From Spisula solida (taxonomy: Eukaryota; Mollusca; Bivalvia; Venerida; Mactridae), in contig OX365946.1 in assembly GCA_947247005.1 (NCBI GenBank), positions 7,448,453 to 7,512,452 on the forward strand: a stretch of 64,000 nucleotides of DNA, in the 5' to 3' direction. Below, in pieces: positions 1 to 11,713 of the stretch. Made by a program: the position numbers and the translations under genes. Under the pieces are notes generated by a model. The model ran no database searches. It worked only from the letters and a program-made list of their open reading frames with translations, and was not told the origin of the DNA. The first letter of the stretch is position 1. Every line of letters begins with the position of its first letter.

Positions 1-97
1 AATTCAACATTACATCTCTCGCGTCTCCATTCCGGGAGCTCGTTTGAATTTGGTTGCATTTATATTCCAATGGATGGTAAACAGACAGGAATGTAAA
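1..97 (+). promoter_or_regulatory. 5' flank / 5' UTR of lectin gene A
   Basis: This stretch directly precedes the predicted start codon of copy A. It closely resembles the sequence just before the signal-peptide exons of copies B (about 14500-14591) and C (about 32180-32274), for example the shared 'TTTATATTCCAATGGAT' block. The conservation shows the duplication unit includes the proximal promoter or 5' UTR. The TATA-like TTTATAG seen about 98-104 bases upstream of the ATG in B and C would fall just outside the window here. Confidence 0.5.
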
Positions 98-212
98 ATG
101 TTTTCTTCTACTCAGTCTTCAAAGATTTGCCGTCAAATTGGAGACTTGTTTGAGCGTTTGTTGATTGTGCTTATTGTATTTAGTATGGCATGTGTATACC
201 CGCATGTTAACG
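98..212 (+). CDS. Gene A exon 1: signal peptide
   Basis: ATG at 98 opens a reading frame with a polar stretch of about 20 residues, a hydrophobic core ([14 protein letters not shown]) and a likely cleavage region PHVNG, ending at AACG|GTTTGT, phase 1. The start is chosen because the aligned ATG is kept in copy B at 14592. The long polar N-region is unusual for a signal peptide, and a signal anchor cannot be excluded. Confidence 0.6.
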
Positions 213-3200
213 GTTTGTAAATGTTTCTATATGCTTTTACCTGCTAGCTTACATACACATGGTAGTTTAGTTTCATATTCATGTTCATTCTTAACAAATC
301 TGTGTTTTATTTTGTTTATTAATATTTCCCCTGAAAGTTTGTGCTTATGCAATTGACTACTGCAAGATTAGATTAATAAAGTTATTTCTTCAAAATCAAA
401 CACACTGGTTCATTTAGTTATAAAACATACAAAACGTAATTTGAACTCGAAATTTTTTATTTATCGGCAAATAACAAAACAGAAAATATTGCGATTTTTC
501 ACTTAACCAGATGATGGTTGTTAACATTTAAACTGCTTAGTAGCACATTGTGTTAATATGAAACCTGTTGGAAATTGCCATTGTGAGGCCAAAAGTCGGC
601 CATTCTTAACATAAATTAGGCTCTTTTCTTATCAGTGCTTCCTTTTTTCTATCTCAGTGATAAGTACATGCATTTGAAAACGAACTTCATTAGCTGCATT
701 AACAAACCGACAAACGCCCGATGAACACACGGCAAATATGTGCGACATTTGTCTTTTGCAGATGTCATCATTGGTTTAGTTTTAATTTTAGTCAGACTGT
801 AATAAGATTTATTGATTTGTATTTCCACAAAGCCACGTGGTAACCTAGCTATGTGTAAATATATGCATGCACAGTTATAAGATTTGTTAAGTGTACAATC
901 ATTTTGTGAACACCCGCTATTTCTGTTGCATTCTCATTATTATCATTCTAATTAAGTTAATGTCAATGCGACCACAAACGGGGATTTATTTAATTTAAAC
1001 AAAAACTATACACATGGGCATCATATTAAGATATCTTAGAATGTCATACGAGTAAATATGCTACAGCATTATTTTAAGGTATCTTAGAATTTCATACTTG
1101 TAAATAAGCTACAACATTATTTTAAGGTATCTTAGAATGTCATTAGTGTAAATATGCTACAGCATTATATTAAAGTATCTTAGAATGTTATACCTGTAAA
1201 TATGCTACAACATTATATTAGGTATCTTAGAATGTCAAACGAGTAAATATGCTACAACATTATATTAAGGTATCTTAGAATGTCATACGTGCTGAAATGC
1301 AACAACATTTGAAAATGTGTTCAATGGCAGTATAATGCTATTTTATAGTTAATTGTATACAAAATGCAAATCCCACAGTATATGTTCCATTGCTGCTGAT
1401 ATATGGGCGTGCTTGAAATATCCTTGTTTGGGGATAAGGATGGTTCGTTCTGACGTTCTATCGTGGGTGGCTTGTCACTGTCGCTGTTTCTGTGTACATT
1501 TGGATTTTCTATGCGCTACAGTATACAAAATACAAATAATTATTCCATTAAACAGCTATGGAAAATGTAGCGTTAGGAAAGTCAACTTTCCAGTCGGATA
1601 CAGATTATGGCGGGGTAGCAAACCGGGCCGTGGATGGAAACACTGACGGTCATTATGACCACGACTCATGCACGCACACACACATAGATCCTAATGCATG
1701 GTGGAAAGTAGACCTTGGCGAAGTATACGTCATATACCATTTGACCTTGTATAACCGAGTGGACTGTTGTGGTGCGTGTCATAATTTTACTTCTTTTTCA
1801 ACTTTCTCCAATTACTTATCTCAATATTTGGAAATATGATTATCTTTTGTAATAACATTCTACTTTTGGCAATTCGGCTCCATTTGCTACAATTATTATA
1901 TTCAATTACTACTATCCGTTTGCTAGGCCGCTAACCTGCCAACTTCACGAACATCTATTTATTCAATCGCAGTTACGCGCGTATTCAAATCTAAACATAT
2001 CAGAGTAACTTTGCAACTTTAAACATTAGGCATTTATAGCCTAATCGCATATGTCTAATGCAGAAATAGTTAGGCTTAGAAAAAAATTGAATTAACCATA
2101 TAGTGTGACTGTTATCCATCATTTATGCTTATTGTCATCCTTACAAATGGTTTCAGAAGTGGGATAACATTCTCAAAGGTTGATACTGTATATAATCATG
2201 TCAGAACCATTGGCATTATGTCGTGATTTCATATATAATAAAGTACTAAAATACAAGGCCTTCACGATGTCACTGTTTTTTATTATTTCATACATAACCA
2301 TTCTAAAACATATACTTGTACTAGTTATCATTCTGATATACTGGAAACAAGCCGTCCCTCGCCCATATGTTTGCATTGACAAATTGTGCCCTTGTACAAG
2401 TCAAGATAATTGAAGTGTCTATTGGTAAAACAACAACCGTTCTTGTATCTACTTTTCAACTTCTTTCATATTCAGGGGGGTTCTTGCGAGATGTTCAGTT
2501 GTTCATTGGATTCGACGACAGTGATTACGTATTGCATGCGTATCATGCTGGTGAAATCGGTACCAGTTACACATATGAATTGTCCCCCTATGTTTACGGA
2601 CGCTGGGTAAAAATAGCACGAGAACCTGATTCGGCTGTCGATGGTGCATTCACGTTATGCGAAGTCCTGGTCATGGGGCAGGGGATTTCGAACGCAAATG
2701 GTAAGTTTAGAGTTAGGATATAATCTGTGCCTAATCGCCTTTTTCTTCGAAAGTCAATATGATAATAGTCACCAACCCCGAAAGATTAAATACCGTACGT
2801 GTTATAAAGAGAAACTCTTGAAGTTCCATGTTAATCCTGACCAACTGCGACCTGATTTGTTTTTGTTTAAAAGCAATTGACCATGATGTGAGCACATTGG
2901 CTAAAACATCCTTATTGCGTGACAAAATGAGCTAAATTTATTAAAGTTTCGCTGTTATTTTTGCCGATTTTGGTAAAATGGTAATGTGATGGTTAATTAA
3001 ATTAGTGGATTAAAATATCGCAAAGACAAGCTCTTGTTAATTATTTTATGTCAATTATTCGAGGGTTTTAATTTTGATATATAGTTTATCAGCCACTATT
3101 ATTAATGACTTTACAGTATTCACTTTGGGAAAATGGATACCATTATTTATTTAATGCTTACTGATAAGATATGGAGTTCTATTAAGGAAATAAAACCTGT

Positions 3201-6200
3201 ATCAGACACTTGTTATCACCTACAATGTGACTGATCTAAGCTCCACCCACTCACACACACTACTTTAATTATACCAAAAACTCGACACCAGACTGTCCGT
3301 AACCTTTTTATTACTGAACGGAGACATGTCATGGGGGATTCATATTCTAACTTAGACTATTGTGTATGATTTGATGCAAAAATTTCAAAAAAGTTTTCAC
3401 ATAATTATTTACCATAATCCGAGATGGTGGATTTTTTCTATTTCAAAATTTAAATGGAATAACATATTCATACGCAACCTAAACCAGTGATAATTTGGCA
3501 TTAAATAGTACCAGTGTTTGACACCAGATAAGCATTAAATAATAGAATATTTGATTGTTTTGATTAAATATATAGAGGATAATTGTGTTGTTCGGTGCAA
3601 GATCTACTGTTACTTCATCGAGTGATCAGCAGATGCAATATTTTCACGAGTGGCACAGCCACGAGTAAAAGTGTTGTCAGATGTTCACGAGGTGAAATAG
3701 CATTCGATCGTACACCGAAAAACACAACTATTCTATTTATTTAATGCGTTATTTAAATATTTCTGAACCAATTAGCTACTAATTGAATTTTATGGCCCCT
3801 TATGGTGCATCTAAATGCTGGCATAAAACATGCGATTTCCGACGCAATTTCCACTTAATATATGGTTCAGTTGTTTGAAGTGTAAGTAAACATGTTGACT
3901 TTGATTATTAAGTGTAGTTCTGATGGAAGAAAACGACTTGTTCATAGTGTATACATACATTTTCTAGATATTCTTATACATCTGCCACTGTAAGCAAGCT
4001 AACCGTTAATCATTTGAGAAATAGACTATTCCGAGTTCATGTTTGATCATGATCATGTATGAAGTTTTATTCCAAATACTTACTGTAAGTAAATGACTAC
4101 CGATACAATACATCATTATTATTTGGCTGCATTGCCTCCAAATTGGTAATATTGTTAGCTATCCACTGAGAGTTCTGGGCAGACAGTATCATTTGGAGTT
4201 TAGACGTCAATAGGCTTAAACAAAAATTTGGGCGCTCCATGTGGATTTCAAAAGTACAAAATGTAGTCTGATTGAGTGAAATGATCGCCAGTGAATTATT
4301 GGGTTATAATTCACTAATATTCCGCGGTAAACCACTCGTTAGTATTAAATAAGTTAATAGGGGAATTTCCCCGGCCCCATTAACGATTACATGCGAAAAA
4401 CACGTGATTGTTGGTGTTGTAGTTTTGCATTGGCTATGGCCTGATTTTTTTGTCAGACCGGATGCAAAAATAATGAGTCGGTAGACTGAATTTCACGTCC
4501 CACTTCCGGTAGAGGCAAGTTCTTGCTCAAGATTTGAGAACCAATCTTGTTTTTTTCAATATGAAATATAAATACAGCTCCACTCTTTTAATAACGTTTC
4601 GGAATAAAAATTATAAGCCTGATTCAAATCATGAAACTTATTGAAAAAATACATTTCTTATTTAATCCAACGTAAAAAAAATATGGCTACGTCGGAAATG
4701 ACGTCACATCTTTTAACACGACGTCATCACACGTTAACGCGACGTCGTCGCACGGCATAATGCACCAACTTGAGAATAATTATGTTGAATTGATATATAA
4801 ATAGTAAATCAAAGACGAGTGTAAAGCTATAATAAATATTTAAAGGGCATATCTGTTCAACCCATCTCCTAGTTACTCTTTTCTAAATATTTGGTCGCCT
4901 GATCTCCTACGTGGTGCTTTCTGGCAGCCAGAGGCTATATCTGTAGTCGTCTCTGTGGAGCAAACAAATTCCTTAGTCAGTTGTATGTATAATAAATGAA
5001 GCATATATAGTTGTTATAGATATGTTAGTGTGGCATCCATTAAATGTAGGTTTATTCTATGTTGAATATAATGTTGTTACATGTAAGGGTGGCATCCATA
5101 GAATGTAGGTGTTTAAAGCAACATAATAGTCAACATAGAATAAACCTACATTCTATGGATACCACCCTTACATGTCAATAACAACATTATTGACAAGAAA
5201 TAGCTCTTGTAACGTATTCTATATCACTTATTTGAGGGTTTTGATTTCGAGGTCTAGGTCATCCGCCACGATTTATAATGTATTCACAGTATTCTGTTTT
5301 GTTAAAATGGATACTAATGTTATTTACCAATGTGCTACGCCTTATACAAGATATTTTCAATTTTTGTAAAAGTGAACAAATGGTCGAAATTGGTCATCGA
5401 ATAAATACAGTATTTTCAGGATTGTTTAACGAGATCGAATTGTTCCATCGTGTATAATATTGTATCGAGTTATATAAACTGTATGTGTAATACACTTAGA
5501 ACACAATCAGCAAATGTATTGAGGCCAAAATCCTCTAAGTGCTAATGCTTACAATTCCCTACTCTAGTCTAATCGACGTTTCAATATTCTCCTATCGATG
5601 CTCCATAAGGAGACTTCGGTATCAGCCGTTTGGGTATATCATACTTCCAAGTCTTATCCATAAGGTACTTCATGACATATTTTGTGGGGCGACATAAAGT
5701 TCAGTATTGGTGAAACACCCTGTATTTGGAATGTCACCAGGAAAAGGACAGGTCACATTTTTGTCGAAAAAGGTTTTTGAACCTTTTGCATCAATTGCTT
5801 TTTCAATCATTTTGAGTTCTGCTTTTCCACAATATTAAACATAATACTATTTCATGAAAGTGGTCGCGAACACACCAAGCTTAAAGTACTTCAACTTTTG
5901 TCATCATGACCCTTTCTAAAATAGAAGCATATGTCTATATAATACATTAACTTCTCGGACCCGATAACCTTCCGTGGTTGCTTATACAGCCTCCAACCCC
6001 TTTGTCTGCGCTCTTTTGTTTGCTTGACATTGGGCTAATGAACACCTCATTTTACTGAAATTCGGCAAATAATATTTTCGAAATAATTGATTGAACGTTG
6101 CTGTTGAAACTTTCAACTACGCTACCATCCAACTTTGGGCTATTGAGTCTTTGCTTAATATCACAGGACCAATGGGCATGGCCATTGCAGGTTTCGAAAA

Positions 6201-9200
6201 ATTGTGGGGATTTTTATTATTTAATATTTGTGTCATTTCGCCAAAACAAGCACGTGGCGAATATGACCCTACATATGACAAATGTGACTGATTGTCTTCA
6301 AGGGCATGAGTATTTCATAATCTACCAACACTTTTGTATGCTTCTTCAGTGGCAAATGGTCCTAACAAACACAAACAAAGCCCTTTACAAGAACAAAAAT
6401 GCAAATGTGTTACAAATTGACTGTATATATACTACTTACACATTTTCTTACATTGTTTAAAAGAAATAAATCGATTTTATTGTGTAAGTATGACAAAATC
6501 TGAATTTCAGCTTTATTCAAATATAAGTTGAACACCTCTCGTACAGATTGGCATAATACTAGTATACCTTAAAATGTCATACGTGTAGTTATGCAACAAC
6601 ATTTGAACATGAATGCAGTTAAATCGCAGTGTAATGCTTATTTATGGTTAACTATGCCCAAAATTATAAGTACACAGCATGTGATTCATCGTGGGGTGAG
6701 TATATAGGTGTGCTTGAAACATCCTTTTTGGGGATAAGGGTGGTTCGTTTTGACTCTTGCGTGGGTTGCTGATTTAGATTGTCTGTGCGCTACAGTATTT
6801 ATATTCTATAATCACAAATACATATAATTATTCCATTAAACAGCTATGCACAATGCAGCCTTAGGAAAGTCAGCTTTCCAGTCGGATACAGATTTTGACG
6901 GGGTACCAAATCTTGCCGTGGATGGAAACACTGACGGTCATTATGGCCACGGTTCATGCACGCACACACCCATAGATCCTAATGCATGGTGGAAAGTAGA
7001 CCTTGGAGAAGTATACGTCATAGATCACGTGACCTTATTTAAGCGACTGGATTGTTGTGGTGCGTGTCAGATTTTTGTTTCGTTGTTTCAACTTTCTCCC
7101 ATGTACTTATTTCAACAATTTAATTCATGATTTTCATTGTAATGACATTCAACTGTAAACAATTCGTCTCCATTTAATACTATATTCAGCTTCTCCTACT
7201 TATTCAATCGCAGTTACGCGCATATTTAAATCTAAACATTTCGGAGTACATTCGCAACCTCCTACATTAGGAAATTATAGCCAATCGTCGAAGCCTAATG
7301 TAAACATACACTCAACCACTTGTCTAATTGGTCACTTTTCAAACTCCAAATATGAATAACTGTGATCATAATGATTAATGGTAGTTTGTTAACAAACATT
7401 TTATGCAATTGTTCTAACACTTAATTTATTAAAAATCTAAATCGCGTATGTATATCAGTCATGCGATTAATTTGGCATTTTCGCCATTAAATAATATCAA
7501 GGTTAAAGGTATTTCGGGTTCGAAAAATCACCAATTTGAATAGTGGTGGAGTTTACTTAAGAAATAAATTGAATTAACCATATTTTGTGATTGTTATCCA
7601 TCATTTATGCATATTATCATCCTTTCAAATGGTGTCAGAAGTAGGATAACATTATCAAAGGTTGAGACTGTATATAACTATGTCTGAACCATTGGCATTA
7701 TGACGTGCTATCATATATAAACAAGGCATTACCGATGTCACTGTTTTTTAATTTATACATGACAACAAAATTTGACATCCTTACTGTTAACAATTATAGT
7801 CGAGCTTCGATTAAGCACTCGATATCGATAGAAAAGTTACCAATAATTGAATTATAATTGATGAACGCTTCGATCGTATTACTGACATTGTTATATACGT
7901 CCGTACAGACACTAATATACATGTATATAGTCTCGTTCGGTTAAATTCACGTTTTGTACTTTTCGATTGCTTTTAATTATTGCCAATTATTTTTTTGTTT
8001 AGTTAAATATTTGCATTTAATTTATTCTCAAATTAGAGTCCACCATTTGCTCAGACGGATCAAACCAGCTTTTTTTCTCAGTGTGTTTTCGTGATCAAAT
8101 TGTAAACCCTGAACAACTCATTTAATTATATTACATGATAACCATATTCAAGTGGGTCTGAACTATTCTCTTGAGCCGCACATAAATTAAAAATATATTG
8201 TGTGACTCATTCGCGGAACTGGCGGGGCGATGAAAACATCCCATCCCATCCCACTACATGTATTTGTTTTACAAACGCACGGGTATCTTATACGAATATG
8301 TCAACATCTTAAAACCCTATTGACGATGTATATTAATGTAATTTCACAAATATAAACCTGAACAAATATCATAGAAGTAGTATGCTGGAAAGATGGACGT
8401 TAAATAGTTTAATTATTTCATTTTTAATAATTTAAAAAAACTACCGAGCACACGAAAAGCAATACAGTCTGCTTAACTTTACCAGATACTTTCTAAGATT
8501 ATTATCGTGATAAGCGAACAAACAATATCATTAGCATGCTTTCTTTAATTTCAAATTATTTAACATTTTGTTTAACCCCGTATAGATTTAATTAATTTCG
8601 CAATATTCTAATGTAATACAGCAGTATGAGATATAAAATTAAATTTTCTAACAGATAATACCAACACGAACACTTTTGTTAAGGTGTACTTTCAACATGC
8701 TACAACATAATTGTAGTTTGTACTATGTTACTATTTACCGGTCTAATCAGGACACCCCGAAAGTAGTATTATTGAATATCAGGGGACGTTATCGGCGGAG
8801 GTTACTTACACATTAATAAACGACATTGTTGTAGCTAAGGCTGCGTTTACAGTCAGCCACGATGGCCACGTTGACCACGATTGGAAAGTATCGTGGTGAG
8901 TGTGGTGGTCATTGGAGGTCGTGGAATCGAAGTGGGGAAACTTGGTGGAAACACGAGCATCGGGAGCATCGTGTCAAAAGTTTTGAACCTCACAAATGTG
9001 CCCACGATTGTCCCGATTCAACCAAGAGCGTGATTGAACGTGCTAATCGTAGTTGGCGCATTAAAATGTTCCAGACCTTAACGTAGCGTGTCAGACATTG
9101 ATGCCTCATCGTAAGGGATCTTGATGGTCTTTGTAACACGATGCGTTAAGTTGCATTACGATTCCACTACGCTCTATCACTATCTCCTACGTTTCGACAA

Positions 9201-11713
9201 GATATAAGGGTAGTATCAGTAATTTACTCACGATGCGGCACGTGCTGGTACGATCCTCCCGATTTACTCCTACGCTGTGTGGCGCTCTCCATAGTCTGAG
9301 TAAGTTCCGATGCTTTCAAAAGCCGGACCAGGGATATTTTGCGTTACACCATACACACGTTATGAATACAATTTGTTCGTCTGACATATGACAAATGCCA
9401 CCAAGTATCTACAAATATTGAAGTGGTACATGGACAGTCCCTCGAGCTACCTGTGTGTGCAGGCTTTTGGGAAGTTATTGCGTTGACCATTCAAAAAACC
9501 CTATAGCATGTGACACGTTACATCGCTTATTGAATTTGTCTGCAATTAGTTTTCATTCTTCAAAGGTGACAAGACAAGAGAAAATATCACCTTTATACGT
9601 TTTAACAACTGCCTTACGAACTCCTTGAACAATAATAGAAGAAACGACTATGCCATGAAGGCATAGTATACAGTAAAGGGTATTTATCATAATTGATAAG
9701 ATGTTTGAGGATGAGAGTCAGCTCCAGTTCATGTGATAGGGGCTCTCGTTTGGTATATTTCCTCTCTATGTTTAGTGCTATTCATTTTAGAATATCATGA
9801 AATATACGTATCCTCATATAAATTGACGAAGAGCTCACATATCATCAAGCCTGTAATCTTGAAATATTGAATCAGTAGGTTATTTCTATTTACACCCAAC
9901 CATGGTCTACATAGTAGGTCATAAGCCATCTATTTCTTCTTCTCCTTTACATCTCCTATAGTATTTCCCGCTCAATACCTTGTTACCACCGTTGAAGAAA
10001 AACTATGCAGGAAGACAAAATTATTGCGAATTCGACATCTTCATGTCTTAAATGAATAGTTTGTTTCCTTTTGGAATATCTCTAGAATTGATCCATCTTC
10101 TATCGTCGGAGAGCTCAGCATAACTTGAAGAGCGTAAGAAATCTTAACAGAACGTAATAAGACGTAATGAAACGTGATTGCGTATCGTGGTTGTCGTAAG
10201 AGAACGTAAGAGAACGCGATGTAATTCGTGGCAAATCTTGTCAAAAATCGTGTTGGTATCGTAAGAAAGCGCAAAAAGTAGTAACACAACGGAACGAAGT
10301 GTAGGACAGCGTAGTAAAATTACGTTTTATGCAATTTATCGTGGAGCTCCACGATATTTACAAATCGTGGACATCGTGGGCATCGTGGCTGACTGTAAAC
10401 ACAGCATAACCGTAGTCAATCATACAGTTAACTCGATATAAAACTTATTGTTTGGAGTAAAACCATGTTACGATCACTTATCAATAACGGTCAGAGAACG
10501 ACAGTTTTTACCATCTTACCTCCCTTGCACTATAAAATAGAAATAATGGTAGTATATTCTTAAAAAACGCTGTCAAAGTAAAGATAACGACAAACATGTT
10601 GCTGAGCGGAAAACCACCTTTATTTGTAGGGTGCTTTTTAATGGTAGATTGGTCGATAGCATAACGCATCATTTCGCGAAAAATATCAATACAGAGAAAG
10701 GGTATTTGTAACCAAAACGTACACAAAAAATTGCTAAGCGTAATGTGTATTTTTGAAATGTTGGGTTAGGTCATATACGGTTTTCATATGGATTAATACA
10801 TTTCTTAAATTTGATAATTATTATGAGTTGTTATCACATGAACTAGTTAGTGGTTCCAATAAAAAAGACAAAACAATGTTGATTTGCGAATCTTTTGATG
10901 CTGAGTATCAAAACCATTCGCAATTGTATTTACTCTTCAACTTTCTTCATATTCAGGAGTGTTCTTGCAAGATGTTCAGTTGTTCATTGGATTAGACGAC
11001 AATGATGGCGTATTGCGTGGGTACCATGTTGGTGAAATCGGGAACAGTTACACGTATGAAATGTCGCCCTATGTTTACGGACGCTGGGTAAAAATAACAC
11101 GAGACCCTGATGCGGTTGTGGATGGTGGATTTACGTTATGCGAAGTCCTGGTCGTGGGGAATGAGATTTCGAACGCAAATGGTAAATTTTGGGTTTGGAT
11201 ATCGCTTGTTTCTTTGAAAGTTGATATGATAAAAGTTATTGACTACATGTTTTAAAGCGACACTCTTGAAGTTCCACGTAAATCTTATCCATCAGCGATC
11301 TGATTTGTTTAAAGAAATTGAACATGGTGTGATCACATTGGCTAAACATTAGTTATCTCGTGACCAAATAAGCAAAGCTTTCTATTTTTACTTAACTACT
11401 GTAAAATCATTAGTTTTCGCTGATCGAAAATGGTTATCGCACTGACTGCATCTAAACATTAATGAAGATGTTCCATATTTTTATCGTTCGTTTAGATTTG
11501 ACATTCAGACTAGTCGATGGTGTGGTTGGGACTGGGGTTCTTCTAGATACTTCCCAAGCAAGTTCGGATATAGCGTGCTGCTTCCACTGCAAGAAAACAT
11601 ACAAATGTGCAGCTGTTAACTACAACTCTGCTACCGAAATGTGTGATACATTAGAAACAGTGTCCAAAGCGAGCGATTCCACTGAAAACAATCACTTCTA
11701 TCGATTGAATTAA
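98..11713 (+). CDS. Lectin gene A: signal peptide-FTP-FTP-PAN, six exons
   Basis: Predicted CDS joins 98-212, 1556-1771, 2476-2700, 6844-7059, 10957-11181 and 11496-11713, 1215 nt, 404 residues. Every internal junction is phase 1 with GT/AG borders, and the joined frame is open throughout. Residues 1-38 are a signal sequence, 39-185 and 186-332 are two F-type lectin (fucolectin/tachylectin-4/pentraxin-1, FTP) domains, and 333-404 a PAN/Apple-like domain. F-type lectins are secreted, Ca-dependent fucose-binding proteins used in animal innate recognition. The Ca-site motif [10 protein letters not shown], the CTHT histidine, the vicinal CC pair and the late CEVLV motif are all present in both domains. 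The third fucose-contacting basic residue is replaced (see findings). A second copy (B) lies 2.9 kb downstream in the same orientation. Exon structure is inference from splice signals and frame; domain calls are secure. Confidence 0.75.
213..1555 (+). other. Gene A intron 1
   Basis: Non-coding. Positions 340-620 match the intron after the signal exon of copy C (33060-33350), including a shared 'AAAAGTCGGC' block. Positions 1300-1555 match the region ahead of the other FTP first-half exons (6580-6843, 22890-23187, 45195-45429). The acceptor is TTAAACAG at 1548-1555. Confidence 0.55.
1025..1310 (+). repeat. Six imperfect ~48-bp tandem repeats in intron 1
   Basis: Units share the core 'TATCTTAGAATGTCATACG' followed by 'TAAATATGCTACAACATTA'. 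The same sequence occurs only once in the matching place of the other FTP blocks (around 6570, 22880 and 39285), so the array is a local expansion specific to this copy. Confidence 0.75.
1556..1771 (+). CDS. Gene A exon 2: first half of FTP domain 1
   Basis: 216 nt, acceptor AACAG|CTATGG, donor TGTG|GTGCGT, phase 1 at both ends. It encodes the N-terminal half of an FTP domain: NVALGKSTFQSD, the Ca-binding [10 protein letters not shown] loop, DSCTHT with the sugar-contact histidine, [12 protein letters not shown], and YNRVDCC with arginine and the vicinal cysteines. No stop and no missing core residue in this half. Confidence 0.82.
1772..2475 (+). other. Gene A intron 2
   Basis: Non-coding, about 700 bp, AT-rich. 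It is collinear with the introns between FTP halves in the second domain (7060-7760 and 10900 region) and in copy B (23401-24047), for example the 'CAATCGCAGTTACGCGCGTATTCA' neighbourhood. It ends in a T-rich tract and ATATTCAG. Confidence 0.6.
2476..2700 (+). CDS. Gene A exon 3: second half of FTP domain 1
   Basis: 225 nt, acceptor TATTCAG|GGGGG, donor AATG|GTAAGT, phase 1 at both ends. It carries [28 protein letters not shown] and [10 protein letters not shown], the C-terminal half of the jellyroll including the conserved late Cys-Glu. In-frame joining to exon 2 gives a complete domain of about 147 residues, the usual size for an FTP domain. Confidence 0.82.
3573..3735. mobile_element. Small MITE-like inverted-repeat element
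   Basis: The left end TAGAGGATAATTGTGTTGTT and the reverse complement of the right end, TAGAATAGTTGTGTTTTTCG, form an imperfect ~30-bp terminal inverted repeat around 163 bp that has no coding capacity. The flanks are AT-rich (AAATA / TTTATTTAA), so a target duplication cannot be defined. Confidence 0.4.
5020..5190. repeat. Interleaved inverted repeat
   Basis: 'GGTGGCATCCATAGAATGTAGG' (left) faces its near-perfect complement 'CCTACATTCTATGGATACCACC' (right), and a second pair around 'GTTTATTCTATGTTGA' and 'TCAACATAGAATAAAC' overlaps it. The arms suggest a partial or rearranged fold-back element. No coding potential. Confidence 0.5.
6844..7059 (+). CDS. Gene A exon 4: first half of FTP domain 2
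   Basis: 216 nt, acceptor AAACAG|CTATGC, donor TGTG|GTGCGT, phase 1 at both ends, the same length as exon 2. It encodes [44 protein letters not shown] and FKRLDCC. It differs from exon 2 at scattered positions but keeps all Ca-site residues, the histidine, the arginine and the CC pair. Confidence 0.82.
7060..10956 (+). other. Gene A intron 4 (3.9 kb)
   Basis: The first ~700 bp match intron 2 of this gene. The remainder holds a 1.57-kb element with terminal inverted repeats (8840-10405). Nothing coding was recognised elsewhere. It ends CTTCATATTCAG. Confidence 0.55.
8840..10405. mobile_element. 1.57-kb non-coding element with 25-bp TIRs
   Basis: The left end GCTGCGTTTACAGTCAGCCA and the reverse complement of the right end, GCTGTGTTTACAGTCAGCCA, match over 25 bp with one difference. 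The interior is rich in CGTGG/CGTAAG motifs and has no long ORF with recognisable domains. A clear target duplication is not visible. This fits a non-autonomous DNA transposon sitting in an intron. Confidence 0.55.
10957..11181 (+). CDS. Gene A exon 5: second half of FTP domain 2
   Basis: 225 nt, acceptor TATTCAG|GAGTG, donor AATG|GTAAAT, phase 1 at both ends. It encodes [31 protein letters not shown] and FTLCEVLVVG. It joins in frame to exon 4 and to the PAN exon. Confidence 0.8.
11496..11713 (+). CDS. Gene A exon 6: PAN/Apple-like domain and stop
   Basis: The acceptor CGTTTAG|AT is chosen because it restores phase 1; the AG after CATTC would put a stop codon in frame. 72 residues: [19 protein letters not shown], then cysteines in [17 protein letters not shown] and EMCDTLE, ending FYRLN and TAA at 11711-11713. 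The C-x2-C...C-AAVNY...C pattern is that of PAN/Apple modules, which bind proteins or carbohydrates. It is nearly identical to the last exon of gene B. Confidence 0.72.

Larger units (their letters stand above)
2701..6843 (+). other. Gene A intron 3 (4.1 kb)
   Basis: No convincing exon seen. It holds two relics of the intron that precedes the PAN exon in copy B: 3033-3160 and 5205-5420 each match 28497-28690 (shared 'ATTCGAGGGTTTTAATTT' and 'ACAGTATTC'). It also holds a MITE-like element (3573-3735) and an inverted repeat (about 5020-5190). The interval 5440-6540 contains nothing I recognise. The end (6550-6843) matches the upstream flank of the other FTP first-half exons. Confidence 0.55.

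Noticed and set aside
8862..9086. 74-codon ORF
   Set aside because: Starts inside the TIR of the 8840-10405 element and follows its CGTGG words; no protein features.
11500..11507. AG after CATTC as the acceptor of the gene A PAN exon
   Set aside because: With the phase-1 donor at 11181 it would give an in-frame TAG; the AG at 11494-11495 keeps the frame and matches gene B.
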